A stretch of DNA of 64,000 bases from Tolypeutes matacus (GCA_026826555.1 JAKSZT010054458.1:2477358-2541357); one strand, 5' to 3'. Shown: positions 47,441 through 59,390, counted from the first letter of the stretch. Notes: generated by a model not told the origin, from the letters alone. Numbers and translations are program-made.

Positions 47441-49174
47441 ATGGCAATTATGACCAAACCCTGACAGATACCGGTGTAAGCGACTGGAGCAGAATAAAAG
47501 GACAAGAGCATTCAATTTCCTTGTTTCCCACCATCAACAGTGGGATTAAAAAACCTGGACATTTCATTAGATATTATTTTAACTCTTATTTAGAATATTC
47601 ATCAAGCATTTTAAGGAATGTGAGGATAAAAGTTTGTATAAAATATAAATATTATATTTAGTCCTACTATTTATATAATTCTACTACTCAACATTTCTTT
47701 AGCTTCAATGTATTTGATATACACTTAACATTGGACTGTGTGATGTGGGATTAGCAGATTAAATTAGCCAAGGCAGCCATAGCAATGAAATATTTTTATC
47801 TACCTTATAATAAATCTCCATTGATTATTAGGAGAATTAAACATAGCTTTATAAAAATATCTTTGCCCTTAAAGTAATGTCTCTCTATTATCTTTATAAC
47901 TGTTCTTTGGTTAATATTAAAAAGGCATAAAATTTCACCCATGCATTGTTTTTCCACTTAGAATTGCAATCATATTTCTATGAACATATCCATATTTTTT
48001 GACTGGCAGCTGTAAATATTTTAAAAATTCACCTTTGAGAATGACATTTGTCATGGTTGGGAATAGTTCCTTTTTAAGATTCAGCAGCCTGTCTTGCAAA
48101 TGATACAGAATTTCTTAAGCGCTTTACCTCCTAAAACATTGTTAAAATGTAAATAAAATAAATAAAATGGAATTTGTATCCACGGGGCACCTCTAATAGC
48201 TTTTCCTTCTTGACATGGAGCTAATATGAACTTCATCTAACCAGCTGGATTTTTTAAGTTTGCAGAAACTGACAGTTATTTTCCAGTGCTGCTTTTCAGT
48301 GTTCTATCAGACTTTAATTCCAGAGTCAAGGGGTAATACTGATGCCTATGGATTACACGTTAAAAGAGATTTATGAATTATGAATGAACTGAGACAGTCA
48401 TTGGTATTTAAATGCATCACACTTAATGCTGAATATTAACAGAATGAAAGACCAGAGGAATATGGTCTCCCCCCCCAAAAAAAGGGAGGGAGGGCAGAAA
48501 CAACTTCCAAACAGGATAGCTTCATAAAGTCATGGGATATAGGAAATATGTTGACAGAAATTAGAGTTGATTCATTTCATGACAGCTTCTCTAACAATAA
48601 AGACTATGGATGAGAACTCATCATTGAAGATTTAAAAATTACCATTCAATTAGGGCACCTCTAATCTAGATATTAAATAAAAAGATAGCTAAAAAAAAAA
48701 TTGTCCTATACTGTGGCAGTGAATATTGTCTCATTTTTTGGTTTTATTTGATTGTTAAAAGGAAAACTAGGTAACAACGTGAAATGTAATGGAAATCTAA
48801 GTCCAAGTTCCTTCTTAGGGTTTTGAAACACTCATAAGAAAATAGGAAAAATATCTTTTTAATCCACATTTATGAGATGAAACCATAAATGATAACTTTT
48901 TAATATCTTATGCTAGTTAAATTGGAGCATGTGAACCTTGACTAGGCCTCTGCCTCTTGGTTTTAAGGTCCAACTTCCAAAATTTGCATGCTCCAGAAAA
49001 GGGATTTATTCATTCTTTTAAGTTGTAAGGGATTGGATCATCCTCACTAGTCCACAAGAAACTGATAATCCAGAATATTAATAACCAGTCATAGATTACT
49101 GTGTAATGAGAAATAAATGAGAAACAGCACTAACAAGAAATCTAGAAAATTTGTATATTGTATAAGAATGTGAT
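47441..49174. other. Gene-free interval
   Basis: No gene or confident repeat recognised. A C/A/G-rich simple tract (ctccccccccaaaaaaaggg) sits at about 48469-48490. The part at 48110-48370 is of higher complexity and is a possible conserved non-coding element. Confidence 0.4.
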
Positions 49175-49440
49175 TTATTATGTATTCATCAAATGTGTAT
49201 TGATGTCTGATTTATGCCAGACATTTTACCAGAAACTGGGGTGAAATATCAAATAGTCTTCACCATCAAGGAGTCTGTTGACTAGTCAGAAGACAGCCAT
49301 GGAAAAAGAATAATTAGAACAGTGTGAAAAGAAGATTCCAAATCCAAACAGGGATCTGGAAAGCCTTCCCTGAGGGGGTGAAACAAAGTGAGCTTGAAAA
49401 GTAAGTAGAAGTTAGCTGAAGAAAAGAACTAGGGTAACCC
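49175..49440 (-). mobile_element. L2 3'-end fragment
   Basis: Landmarks: tattcatcaaatgtgtattg, tgccagacattttaccagaa, then accatcaaggagtctgttg, and ggaaagccttccctgagggg. Confidence 0.65.
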
Positions 49441-49579
49441 TGGCCCTCTGTCTTCTGCAGCAGTGGGATGGCTTAGTGCTAAGTCCAGGTGCTGGTGTGG
49501 AGTGAGCCGCTCTGCTGCTCTTTCGCCATTGGGTCATGTCTATCATCATAGAACCAAGTTCTAGTTGATACGATATATT

Positions 49580-49705
49580 TAATTATTCATTCATCACACA
49601 AACACTTTGAATACTTACTGTGTGCAAGACACCATTCTAGGGACTGAGGACTGAGTAGTGAAAAAAACAAAATCCCTGACCACCGTGGAGCTTAGAGCAT
49701 ATTTT
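49580..49705 (-). mobile_element. L2 3'-end fragment, facing an L2 in the opposite orientation
   Basis: Plus strand: tcattcatcacacaaacact, tactgtgtgcaagacaccat, ccctgaccaccgtggagctt. The next L2 piece starts at about 49720 on the plus strand. Confidence 0.65.
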
Positions 49706-49719
49706 AAGATACCCTCCCT

Positions 49720-51140
49720 TGACCTGCAAACCCCACTTCAGTGTCTACTTTTCTACCAAGCTTACTGAAAGTGTCCCTACTCACTATTTCTGATGCCTTG
49801 TCTCATTCTATCCTCATCTACTCTAAAGCCTTCCACCCCACTCCTCACACTATTCTTAATGAGGTCAATAGCATTCTCCATGTCTCAAAGTCAGTGCCCA
49901 CACCTCTGTTCCATTTTACTCAAACTCTCAGCAGAACTGTGCATACTTGCCCACTCCCTCCTCTTTATTTCTCTTTTTTCCTTTGGCTTCAAAGACAACT
50001 TGTTCGCCTATCTCACTGGTTCCTCCTTCTTTATCTCTTTTGCTGACTTTGTTTTGTCTGGCCTTCAAATGTTGTAGTACCCTGGGCTCAGTTCTGAATT
50101 CTTGCCTAAATCTTTTCTCTCACCCCACCCCACCCCACCCCACCTTTTACTATTTTTTCTATTTTTTTCCATTTTTCCCCTCACTTCCTTTCTCTTCCCT
50201 CTTCCCTCTTCCCTCTTCCCTCCCCTTCCCTCCCCTCCCCTCCCCTTTTCTCCTCTCCTCTCCTTATCTTCCCTCTCCTCTCCTTCTCTTCCCTCTCCTC
50301 CCCTCTCCTTCCCTCTCCTTTCCTCCCCTCTTCTTTCTTCTCTTCTTTCTCTTCTTTTTCCTTGCCTATCCATACTCTCTTTTTTGGTAATCTTGTTTAG
50401 ATTCAAAAGCTGATTACTTCAATTTTGAGGTTGTTTTTTCTCTTTGTATGTCCAGTCTTTAAATCTCATGGTTACCTTGACATAGCTAAACCTTGAACTT
50501 AAGATATCTGAAATAAAGGCCTTTATTCCAACTAACAGCAGCCACCAATCTTTTCCTTTATTGAATCTTTTCCACCTGAGTAAATTATATATCCAATTGC
50601 TCAAGTCAAAAAACTTAGGAGCCACCCTTATTTCATCTTCCTCCTATCCAGTAATAAATCTTTTGGTATCCACTGTTGCTAGTGAAAGCCACCACCATCC
50701 TTGTTGGGACAACTGTGATAGCCTTCTAACGGAACTACTAATTCTTCTCTTGACCACTACAATCCAGTATTCACACAATGGCCAAAGTCATCTTTTGAAA
50801 ATGCAAATAATTCCATTTCACTCATTTGCTTAATAACTTCATTGTACCTAGAAATAAAATCAAACTTCTTCTCCTGCAGGCTTTATATACTCTGGGTCAT
50901 GACTTCTCAGAATGTATCACTGAAAAATGATCATTCAGACTCTGTCTCCAAGTTAACAGTAACTTTCTTTCTATTCCTAAAGTATGATGAAAATGTTCCT
51001 AAATTTGAACCTGTGCATATGTTTTCCTTCTTCCTGAAATATTTTCTTCCATACTTGATGTAGTTGACACTTTCCCATCATTCTGATTTTAGACCTTATG
51101 CTGTCTCTTCAGAGATATTTTTTTTCTGTTTTTCTTATGT
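49720..51140 (+). mobile_element. L2 LINE ORF2 and 3' region, broken by a polypyrimidine tract
   Basis: The first part (to about 50050) follows the L2 ORF: gcttcaaagacaacttgttc and ctatctcactggttcctcct, then the RT-region gtaccctgggctcagttctg. After the simple repeat, aacttaggagccacccttat, cttctaacggaactactaat and actctgggtcatgacttctc follow L2 order. Frames at 49741-50046 and 50561-50833 are pieces of the ancient ORF. Frames within 50065-50413 are generated by the pyrimidine tract and are not genes. Confidence 0.75.
50120..50363. repeat. Polypyrimidine/polypurine tract
   Basis: Starts with CACCC units (50120-50143), then becomes almost pure C/T. The runs at 50184-50265 and 50267-50363 are purine-free, separated by a single A. 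Sub-motifs are tcttccc, ctcctct and ccctct. A mirror-symmetric homopurine-homopyrimidine tract of this length is a classical substrate for triplex (H-DNA) formation. Confidence 0.95.
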
Positions 51141-51224
51141 AATGTTATCCTTCTATTCACTCTAGTCAAAATACCAGCTCTACTTTCAAATTATAAGCAA
51201 AATCAGAGCACTTCTTACCTTTTA

Positions 51225-51840
51225 AACTACTATCATCTTAATCCAAATTGCCTTAATTTCCATGTTTACATTGGCCCCTTGCAGTTGATTCTTCACAGAG
51301 CAGCCAGAGTGATCCTTTCACAAAGTAAGTTAAATGAATTAGTCCTATGCTCAAAATCCTCCTTGGTTTCCCAATTCACTTAGTGAAAAAGCCAAAGCCT
51401 TAGAATGACATTTAAAGTCTTATATGACCTGGAACCCACTACCTCTATGACATTATTTCTTATTATTGACCGCCTTGACAATTCCATTCCAACTATACTT
51501 CAATATAGTTGATATACTATTTCTTCAATATATCAACTGTGTTGTTACCTCTGGACCATTCTACGTATTGTTTCTTCCAAAATGTTCTTTCTGAGGGTAT
51601 CAATATGGCTTCATCTCTTATCCCATTTAGGTTTCATCTCTAAAGGCACCTTCCTAATGAGACTTTCATTAACCATTAAATTTAAAATAGAATCCCTTCC
51701 AATGCTCTCTGTATCCCTTTCCTTCTTTACTTTTCCCCAGGACTTTTATAATTATCTGATATCATATCTCTTCTGATGGTTAGTTTTTCTTTGTTGTCTA
51801 ATTACCCCCACCTACTAGAATGCATGCTGTAATTACTTTT
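51225..51840 (+). mobile_element. Second L2 LINE fragment
   Basis: cagagcagccagagtgatcc near 51295, then agtcctatgctcaaaatcct, ttggtttcccaattcactta, ataaagtct and tatgacctggaacccactac repeat the L2 terminal ORF order. A homologous part already occurs at about 50760-50890, so this is a separate insertion or a duplication. Confidence 0.7.
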
Positions 51841-52184
51841 TGTAAAGGAAAAATGAATAACTCTTTTAAGTAGTTTAACATGAGATAACCAGCAAACTTT
51901 ATCACCCCAAAGTTTCCATGGTAACTTCACGTTGCATTGTAAAGTATTGTAAAGATAACGTAATTCACAAATTCTCTTACCCTAGCACAGTAAATTTCCA
52001 TTTTTCCTCAGTATATATCTCATAACTTACATAACACTGAGCCTTCTGAAACGTGGACTTAGGAAATGTGGACTTACACTCACTAAGTCCATATCTATAT
52101 GTTAGCTATCAGTCACCTCCAGCAGTGGACTGTCGCCACCTGTGCTCATCTGTGCTTGTTTCTCCCTTGTTCCACTTTGTCATC
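51841..52184. other. No feature recognised
   Basis: Spacer between the L2 fragments and the MLT1 LTR. Confidence 0.4.
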
Positions 52185-52639
52185 TGTTTTGGACTGAATT
52201 GCATCCCCTAGAAAGATATGTTGAAGTTCTAGCCCCCAGGACCTCAGAAAGTGACTTTATTTCGAAATGGGGTAGTTGTGGATGGAATTAGTTAAGACAA
52301 GTCATACTGCAGTAGGGTGGACCCTTAATTCATATGTCTGGTGTTCTTGTAAGAAGAGGCTAAGAGACAGGCACAGAGGGAAGAATACCATGTGACAACT
52401 TAGGCAGAAATTGAAGTGCTGGACCTGCAAGCCAAGGAATGACAAGGACTTCCTGCAAACCACTAGAAGATAGATGAGGTAAGGAAGCAATCTGCTCTAC
52501 AGGTTCCAGAGGGAGCATGGTTCTGCTGACAACTTGCTGTCAGATACAAGAAATAGACCAGAGTGCAACATAAATTTCTGTTGTTTTAGGTGACCAAGTT
52601 CAGGTTAATTTGTTAAGGCTGCCCTTGGCAACTAAGACA
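52185..52639 (+). mobile_element. MLT1-type MaLR LTR
   Basis: Starts tgttttggactgaattgcat, with gttctagcccccaggacctc, aatggggtagttgtggatgg, gtaagaagaggctaagagac and, near the end, ctgttgttttaggtgacc and ggcaactaagaca. These are classic MLT1 landmarks in the right order. The minus-strand 62-residue frame at 52302-52490 is inside it. No clear target duplication. Confidence 0.9.
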
Positions 52640-53390
52640 CTTTCCCAATTTAGGCTATTTCAGTGAATTTATAATAACTTCCTCTTCTTTTTTTTTGTTT
52701 TGGACTTTTCTTGTTGAGTCATTCTTAGGACCCATTTTGTTCTTTCTCATTTGATTTCACTTTCTCTCGAGATTTCCTGACAAATGTTTTATGTATTTCT
52801 CCAATACAATGTAGATAGAAATAGTGTAATGTGGCTAGAGTTTATAATGTACTTATGAGTACAGTTTCTGGAGAAAACCTGAGATTCCCTTGTAAGATCA
52901 CATTTTTGTGGAATTTAGGGATTCTACATTGGTTGCTTTTGTAATCAGGAAAACAGTAGTCATCACTCAATCTTCAGAGATAAAACTTGATAGGCAAGGA
53001 GAGGTGAAACAAAATAAAAGAAAACATAAAGTGTTATTTCCTGGAGTGTCATTTATGATATAATAATTTTTTAAAGATTTGGGCTTGTGACAACAAACAT
53101 GGTGCCGGAAATTTGGCATTTTGTGGTACATAATTAGCTATAAATGTTTGTGTATCACATAATTAGGCATAAATGCAACATAATTTTAAAATAAAATATT
53201 CATTAGAAAATACTTTGTTTTGCCTGACAGTCATTGACTTACTGGTTAAAGAAAAGTATTGATTATTTGCATATTGTTTTGTACTTCAATAATTTTAAGA
53301 TTAAAGGTTGATTTGATTATTGAGATACACTTTTATTTCATTTTTTTTAAGAAAAAAACTATTTTTAGTTTGGAAGGGGGGAGAAAGGGA
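52640..53390. other. No feature recognised
   Basis: AT-rich stretch between the MLT1 LTR and the tail of the RRP15 pseudogene. Confidence 0.4.
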
Positions 53391-55300
53391 TTTTTTTTTT
53401 TTTTTAAAGGAACAGATCACTTTTATTAAATAATTCCTTTACAAATGTTAGATCTTGGACCCAGTTTCGCAGAAATCTCGGGTATTAAGCATTTTTCTTC
53501 CCTTTTGTTTAACACTAAACATCTCTCAATTTAATAACCTTTAAGGTAACAATATGGAATCAAGTTTTAAATTAGATACAATACTCTGACACAGACTAAC
53601 TGCTGTCTGACTCCACCATATCACCAATCAATCCATAAAGATAATTTAGGCCAATTCAAATATTCAGGAAAGTAAAAAAAATAATAATAATAATAGAGAC
53701 AAAAACATGTCAAATAGGCTTCCTAAAAATTTGTTTCATTGCATAACTCAAACATGAGAATTTTATCTCATTAACTCTCTCATGCAAAAATAACCTAATA
53801 TTTAAAATAAATCTAAATCGTTATTTACAATACTTAGTATATAAAAGGAAATAATAATATAAAGGTAGAAACTGGAGTATTTCCTAAATCAAAATATTTG
53901 CCAGATTATCTAAAAATAAAATCACCAACTCAAATCAGAATGCTCTAACTTTAAATTTTACTACATGTTTTCTCAATAGCTTATGAAAACAGAAACACCA
54001 ACCCTCCTCCTAAGAAACTGTAAATATATAGGTCTATCACTTGGAAGGCAAAGAAGTATTAACTTCACATAGTTCATTTTAATTATAACTTTGTATTACC
54101 ACTTCTAGAAACATTGATGATACTGTATCAATACACCAATATCCATGACTGATATATAAACATATAATGATACTGGCAATTGCATCTTGGTAGCTAAGTA
54201 GAAATATTTACTTTTGTGAAATGGTTTGAAAAACGTTAAAAATTTTTACAAGCCTTGAAAATACAGTTTAACGAACTTTAATGTGGAAAAGGGAAAGAAT
54301 AAAGTTGGTAAAAGTGAAAAATCTTATGGCTTTCTTACAAATGTTATCCTTGTAATTCCCAATATTCAGATGATGAAGAATTTTCCCAAGAAAAACAAAA
54401 TGACTGAAGATTTTGATTCCTATATAACTTCACATGTCAGTCACTTCCAGATCCTGGTCTGCTGTCATCTGGCCCATCACTTTCCTTGTCCCAGTCTTTC
54501 AAAGATGCTCCCATCATGAAATCAACATGTAGGATGAATGCGGCCTCTTCTGGTTTCATTTCAGCCTGTTTGCCTTTTGGGGTCCTCCCAGGAGAAGTTT
54601 TCTTATTTGTCCTTCCATCCAGTCCTCTAAGAACACTGACTAAATCTTTTTTAGAAACTGTTGATATCAACTTAGCACGCTTTCTGATAGAGCTTCCAGC
54701 TTCTTTAACCTTTTAATCAGCATTCTTTTGATGCTTCTGAATAGCATTAAATAATTGCACCACACCCCTTGTTGCAATTCTCTGAAGGTTTCTCTCTGTT
54801 TCTGACTTTGACAACATCTGGCTTTACTCTGCACATCATTTCCCACTCCCACTTCTTATCAAGCTGATTTCTTTTCTCTAGTCTCTTTTGCTTTAACTTT
54901 TCTTTTTCCTTTTCCAGCTCTTTGCTTTTGATCAAAATGGTAGGTTTACTTTTAGGAGTTCTTTTGTTCAGGATCTCAACCATGGCATTTGCCCAGCCCA
55001 TCTTAGTTCCAACATAAGATTCTGCAGCATTCTCATTTTCTTCCTCACAGGGTTCAACATCAGCCTCGTTGTCAGCCTCTATTGCTTCATCAGAAGAAGA
55101 AAATGGATCCTTTTCTGATCCACGGCTCCTGACAGGACCTCCGCTGTCTGAAATATCTTTGTATTCATCTTCTATCTCTGCTGCTGCGGCCCTGGCTACC
55201 AGTTTTGTCTTCTTTTTCTTCTTCAGGGAATCTTTCAGCTTTCCCCCCACACTCACACATGACTGCTCCACGGCAGTGGCCATTATCCCTCCTGGGAAGC
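53391..55300 (-). pseudogene. RRP15P: Processed pseudogene of RRP15 (ribosomal RNA processing protein 15)
   Basis: The minus strand carries a continuous, intron-free copy of RRP15, a nucleolar protein needed for pre-rRNA processing and 60S ribosome subunit maturation. Its start ATG is at 55281-55283 and the native-type stop is at 54437-54439. Residues read MATAVEQSCVSVGG, then an acidic/Lys region, a DAIEADNEADVEPC stretch, KMGWANAMVEILNKRT, and a CRVKPDVV segment. The C-terminal frame ends DKESDGPDDSRPGSG. A frameshift lies just after CRVKPDVV (about 54795-54812), and a premature TAA at 54713-54715 follows. A roughly 1-kb 3' UTR ends with the poly(A) signal seen as tttatt at 53422-53427 and a T-run (A tail) at 53391-53405. 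Lack of introns, the tail and the lesions define a retrocopy. Frames at 55069-55395 and 54283-54716 on the plus strand are antisense shadows. I did not find flanking target duplications. Confidence 0.93.
53422..53427 (-). terminator. Poly(A) signal of the RRP15 retrocopy
   Basis: AATAAA on the minus strand (tttatt on plus), 17 bases before the A tail. It shows that the parent mRNA used this site. Confidence 0.75.
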
Positions 55301-58104
55301 GACACTCATATTTTAATTGCAATACCATTGTGGGAATAATATTCAAAAATTACATTAAAACATTTTATAAGTTGGTTTTTGACTCAAAAGTATAACAACA
55401 ACACGAAATATTTACAACCTGGGATTCATATATTAAAAGTTCTAAAAAAAAAAAAACAACAAAAAAAGGCTCTTATTTAATAGTTTTAAACTTGGAGGCC
55501 AGATAAAGATAAGCAGCTTATGTTTAACTATGCAATAACAGAAGATAATATATGAACAGCTTTGAGTGAATATGAGCAATATTTTTAAAGCTCAAATGAG
55601 ATAATTCAACCCCTTCTAAATATTTTCACATCAATGAATATTTTTTCTTGAATCATTTGTATAATTATTTCAACTCTATACTTATTTTATCTTTATGTAA
55701 AGGGATCTAAAGAGAGCATTGAAAGTGGAAACTATTAACTTGAGTCAGTTACTTGGCTATCTCCAATGAAGGTAATACATTCTTAGAAAAACAAATTAGC
55801 TAATTATCACTTTATTTATATGACATTGCCCCTTCTACTATTTGGGAGTAAATTTGTTTTTCTTTTTCTTTGCCTTTGCAGATGAGAAAATTTTCTTCTT
55901 GATTAAGACTCGATAGGTGTCCTTTTGGATGTCCATCCTCTCTGGTCTATTTCCCCTGCCTTATAGTCTCCACTTGAGCTTTCTACTATGATTAACTTGG
56001 TACAGCATATCATAATCTGCCATTGATTATGCTTTCTTACTACTTATATATATTGATGTAGGACTTACAGGTTTGCTTTCTAGTAATAATAATGAGATGA
56101 TAACTCAGCAATATGCAGGAAAGAAATAAGTGTTGTACCTCAAATTTAAATCCTTGTAGCTATAGCTTAAAATAGAGCTTTAGTGTTTGTTAAGTTCTGC
56201 TGGCCCGTGTGTGCATGTGTGTGCCAGTGGAGTGGAGGATGTTTGGATAGAAAGATAAGTGGAAGGCTGAAAGAATGGGGTTGAAGGAAATTAAATAAAG
56301 GGAAAGCAACATGTTATTGTGAAAGAAAGATTTTGTTTGATTTATACATATATAAAATTTACAAGGGGTGCTATTTTAAAATCAGAATGCCATATTTTCC
56401 ATATGAATAACTCCATTCTTTGAGGTTAATGTTCACAAAACTTTTTAATTTACATACCACCTTAGTTTATAATTTTTTTTGAGCATGCGCTTCCACTACA
56501 TGTGTATTTATTATCTATTTTTAAAAAGTATGTATGCACACAACTCCATAAAATATTATATATACATTAGAAAACATATGCAAATCTTAGAAATGGATGA
56601 ATTAAAAATAAATGTAATTAGAAATGCTAATATTTCTTGCCTGTATACAAAATAATTGTCAAATTATTCGACCCAGGGTAAAATAGACTCTACTATGTAG
56701 ATACTGTTCTTAGTACCTAATACCACCTCTAACAAAGCCTACATTTGGGTTACATAATTACAGCAAAATCTCAGTATGTATTTAAGTTTTTACAACAGTA
56801 CAAGGTGGCCATGAATCCATTATAGTGATCAGTGTATCGTCAAATTTGATATATCTCACAATGAATTAAGGGATGTAACTTACCTTTACCTAACACCTTG
56901 TTAAAAGGAGATTCCATCTGCAGAATGTGTTTTCTAAGAAGTTATGGTAGTGTTGTATGCACCGCTGGAGAGGGGTTTAGTAAAATATACAATACAGGGG
57001 GTATTTGTTATCCCTAAAACTTTGAAAAAACCTCAACTTATTTTACAGTGACTTCTTTTCCCGCCCACACCTTGCATGCCAGAGCGGCCAGAGAGGTGAT
57101 CTGCCAAGATTGAAGCTGTAATTACAGAGTCGCCATGTGGAGCTTTGTGAGAGGATGTCCTCACTGTGAAACCTTCTGTTTTGTCAATACTTTTACATCA
57201 ATACTTGGCAGTCAGTTCTGCTGCTTTAAGGGTTCAGCCTATAACTCAGACACAGTCACTAATATCAAATTGGAGCTACTTTGCATTTGCAATTGACAAA
57301 TCCTATTTTAGAAATATGCCTGAGCATGAGGATCAGATCAAGCTTTTAACATTTACATTTTTTTCCTATGGGGAAGTCGCTCATCCTCTCCTCATTTACC
57401 TGTTGTTGATTTCCTGAATCTTTTTTAATCCTCTACAACTGAGGATGGTCTCTCCATCAGAGAAGCAATTAACCAAATCCCTGACTGAAGTGTATGCAGC
57501 ATCTGTTATAAAAGTATAAAAGGTTAACTTAAATCCCAGTATACAAAGAAGATGTCAGACCAGAACAAATCAGCATGGAGCATTACTGGAGGTGACTCAA
57601 GGTTAAGGGAGAGCATATGTACAGTTAAAAGGATGTTTGTGACTCGTGGAATTTGTTTTTCAGACTGTGAAGACTGGAAGGTTAGAAATGACATGTCTAT
57701 TATAAATCAACATAATTCATATTCTGCAGATTTTACCTGACAAAAGAAAATGTGCCTTATTTTTTCCTTTTGCAACTCCAAATCCAAACAGAAAGTTGTA
57801 GATGTGTCAACTTTCATCTCATATAAATACTTGGGTATTTTTTAAAAAGAAAAAGAGAAGAATTTTAAAAAGATCATGTGTTTCCTGAGTTAGAATAGTA
57901 AAGCAAATACCAAAGAACTCATTTAGTTTATATAGATAGATAAGGCTCTTTTAATCTGTTAAATTATAGAATTGAATCATAAAAATATTTAAAATACTAT
58001 ACATATAAAACTAATCTTTATGAATTAAATGGGCTGACTATTATAGTTTTAGATTAAATCGTACAGTGGATTAAAGTTGGCTGCAATTTCTTTAATACTG
58101 CTTC
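55301..58104. other. Gene-free interval with a possible conserved block
   Basis: No gene recognised. A-rich run at 55446-55470. The part at 57050-57180 is unusually GC-rich and complex for the region (ttcccgcccacaccttgcat, gccagagcggccagagaggt). Frames at 57166-57417 and 57552-57740 overlap it or lie nearby and show no domain. Confidence 0.4.
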
Positions 58105-58470
58105 CATTTCACATCTAAGTCCCCTGCACTGAATCCTGATGTGCTTTCTGACTGCCTCAATTGACAGAATATAGCAGAAGTAATGCTATGCCTGTGTTTG
58201 AGCCAAGGCCTTGAAAGACTGGCAGCTTCTACTTCCTGTCTCTTGGAACCCTCACTCTTAGTGCCCTGTCCTAAAGTGTAAGAAGTAGAATTGAAAACAC
58301 TACATGGCAATGCTTTGAGAGTATATGTTGTGACAGAGGGCCGCATGGAATTCTGCCTTGCCACAATCCCAAATGTGAGTGAACCTGACTCAGACTCTAC
58401 TGACAGCCCTGGCTACAGCTAGTTACTTCAAGATGACCCTCGGTGACATCATGTGGAAACAAATAATTGC
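58105..58470 (+). mobile_element. MLT1-like MaLR LTR, diverged
   Basis: Landmarks: tgacagaatatagcagaagt, gtttgagccaaggccttgaa, cagcttctacttcctgtctc and a late aatgtgagtgaacctgactc. This order fits an older MLT1 type. The minus-strand 90-residue frame at 58092-58364 is antisense to it. Confidence 0.6.
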
Positions 58471-59188
58471 TCAGGAAGTCTATACACAAAGTTATAGATA
58501 TATTAAAAGGTGATTTTTCTAACATTAAATTTGGAATATTTTGCTACATTAATTGTTAACTGGGTTAGTAGGTGTGACTTTTAGAGAAAATAATGAAGTA
58601 TTAGGATATATTCAATTTAAGATTAGTAAATGAAAATGTAAATATATTATCTGAAGAAATGGAAATTATAAAATTATATGTCAGAGTGGTATATGCTACT
58701 TAGGAAGCTCTTTAACTTAATGTTTTTTATATAGATGAAACTATGAGGTAAGTGTATCAGAATATTTGTATTTATTCACCTTCATAATGAGTGAGTTAGA
58801 TGTGCTGTCTTTAAAGTAAGTGCTCTAAGCCATTGCTCCACACTTAGGTTTTCAAAAATGTAAAATGTTACATCAAATGTGAACTGATTCTCTTATAAAT
58901 GTAACATAGCTCTCACTGAGATTCATCGTTTGTGCATTCAAAATCTATCACACAGACCATTTGACTTCTAAATTCATGCAAATCTCTGAGGGGTTTCTGG
59001 GGAAGAAATGTGGCCGCTGCTCCATCTCCTTCTTCTCTGCCTCTTCTTTTCTAGACATCTTGATCCATTATGATTTCAATGAATTATTTCCGATGGACCA
59101 TTTTACCATCCTCTGGGGTTATTTCACACAGATGTGAAGTAGTTTTTGTTGCTGTTTTTTGTTTCCAACTGAAACTTACAGAGTGCTT
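58471..59188. other. No feature recognised
   Basis: AT-rich sequence up to the SINE's left target duplication. Confidence 0.4.
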
Positions 59189-59201
59189 AAGACTCTACTG
59201 A

Positions 59202-59377
59202 TAGGGAAGTGGCTGTGGCTCAGTCAGTAGGGCTCCCGTTTACCATATGGGAGGCCCCGGGAACCGAGGTGAAGGCAAGCCCGCCCGCACGGCGTGGTTA
59301 GCTAACCCAGCGAGCACAAGCAGCAAGGGGGGGGGGTAAATGAATAAATAAATAAAATCTTTAAAAAAGAAAAAAAA
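59202..59377 (+). mobile_element. DAS-type SINE with a rearranged B-box hairpin and 13-bp target duplication
   Basis: Starts gggaagtggctgtggctcag, with the A box intact, then gtttaccatatgggaggcc. Where 16568-16744 has GGGTTCGGTTCCCGGGG and onward (about 20 bases), this copy has gggaaccga at 59259-59267, the reverse complement of the hairpin's other arm, and resumes at ggtgaaggc. The rest (aagcccgcccgcacggcg and a tail of aaataaataaataaaatc) agrees with the other copy. The B box is thus destroyed. Flanks aagactctactga at 59189-59201 and 59378-59390 are a perfect 13-bp duplication. Confidence 0.95.
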
Positions 59378-59390
59378 AAGACTCTACTGA

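Noticed and set aside
50065..50413. Overlapping open frames with Arg/Glu-rich and Pro/Ser-rich products
   Set aside because: They come from the polypyrimidine tract and its complement. Low-complexity sequence without stops is not evidence of coding.
54437..55283. Possibility of a functional RRP15 gene
   Set aside because: There are no introns, a poly(A) tail is present, and both a frameshift and an internal stop interrupt the reading.
55069..55395. 108-residue plus-strand frame beginning with Met-Ser-Ala
   Set aside because: It is the antisense of the RRP15 retrocopy's N-terminal region.
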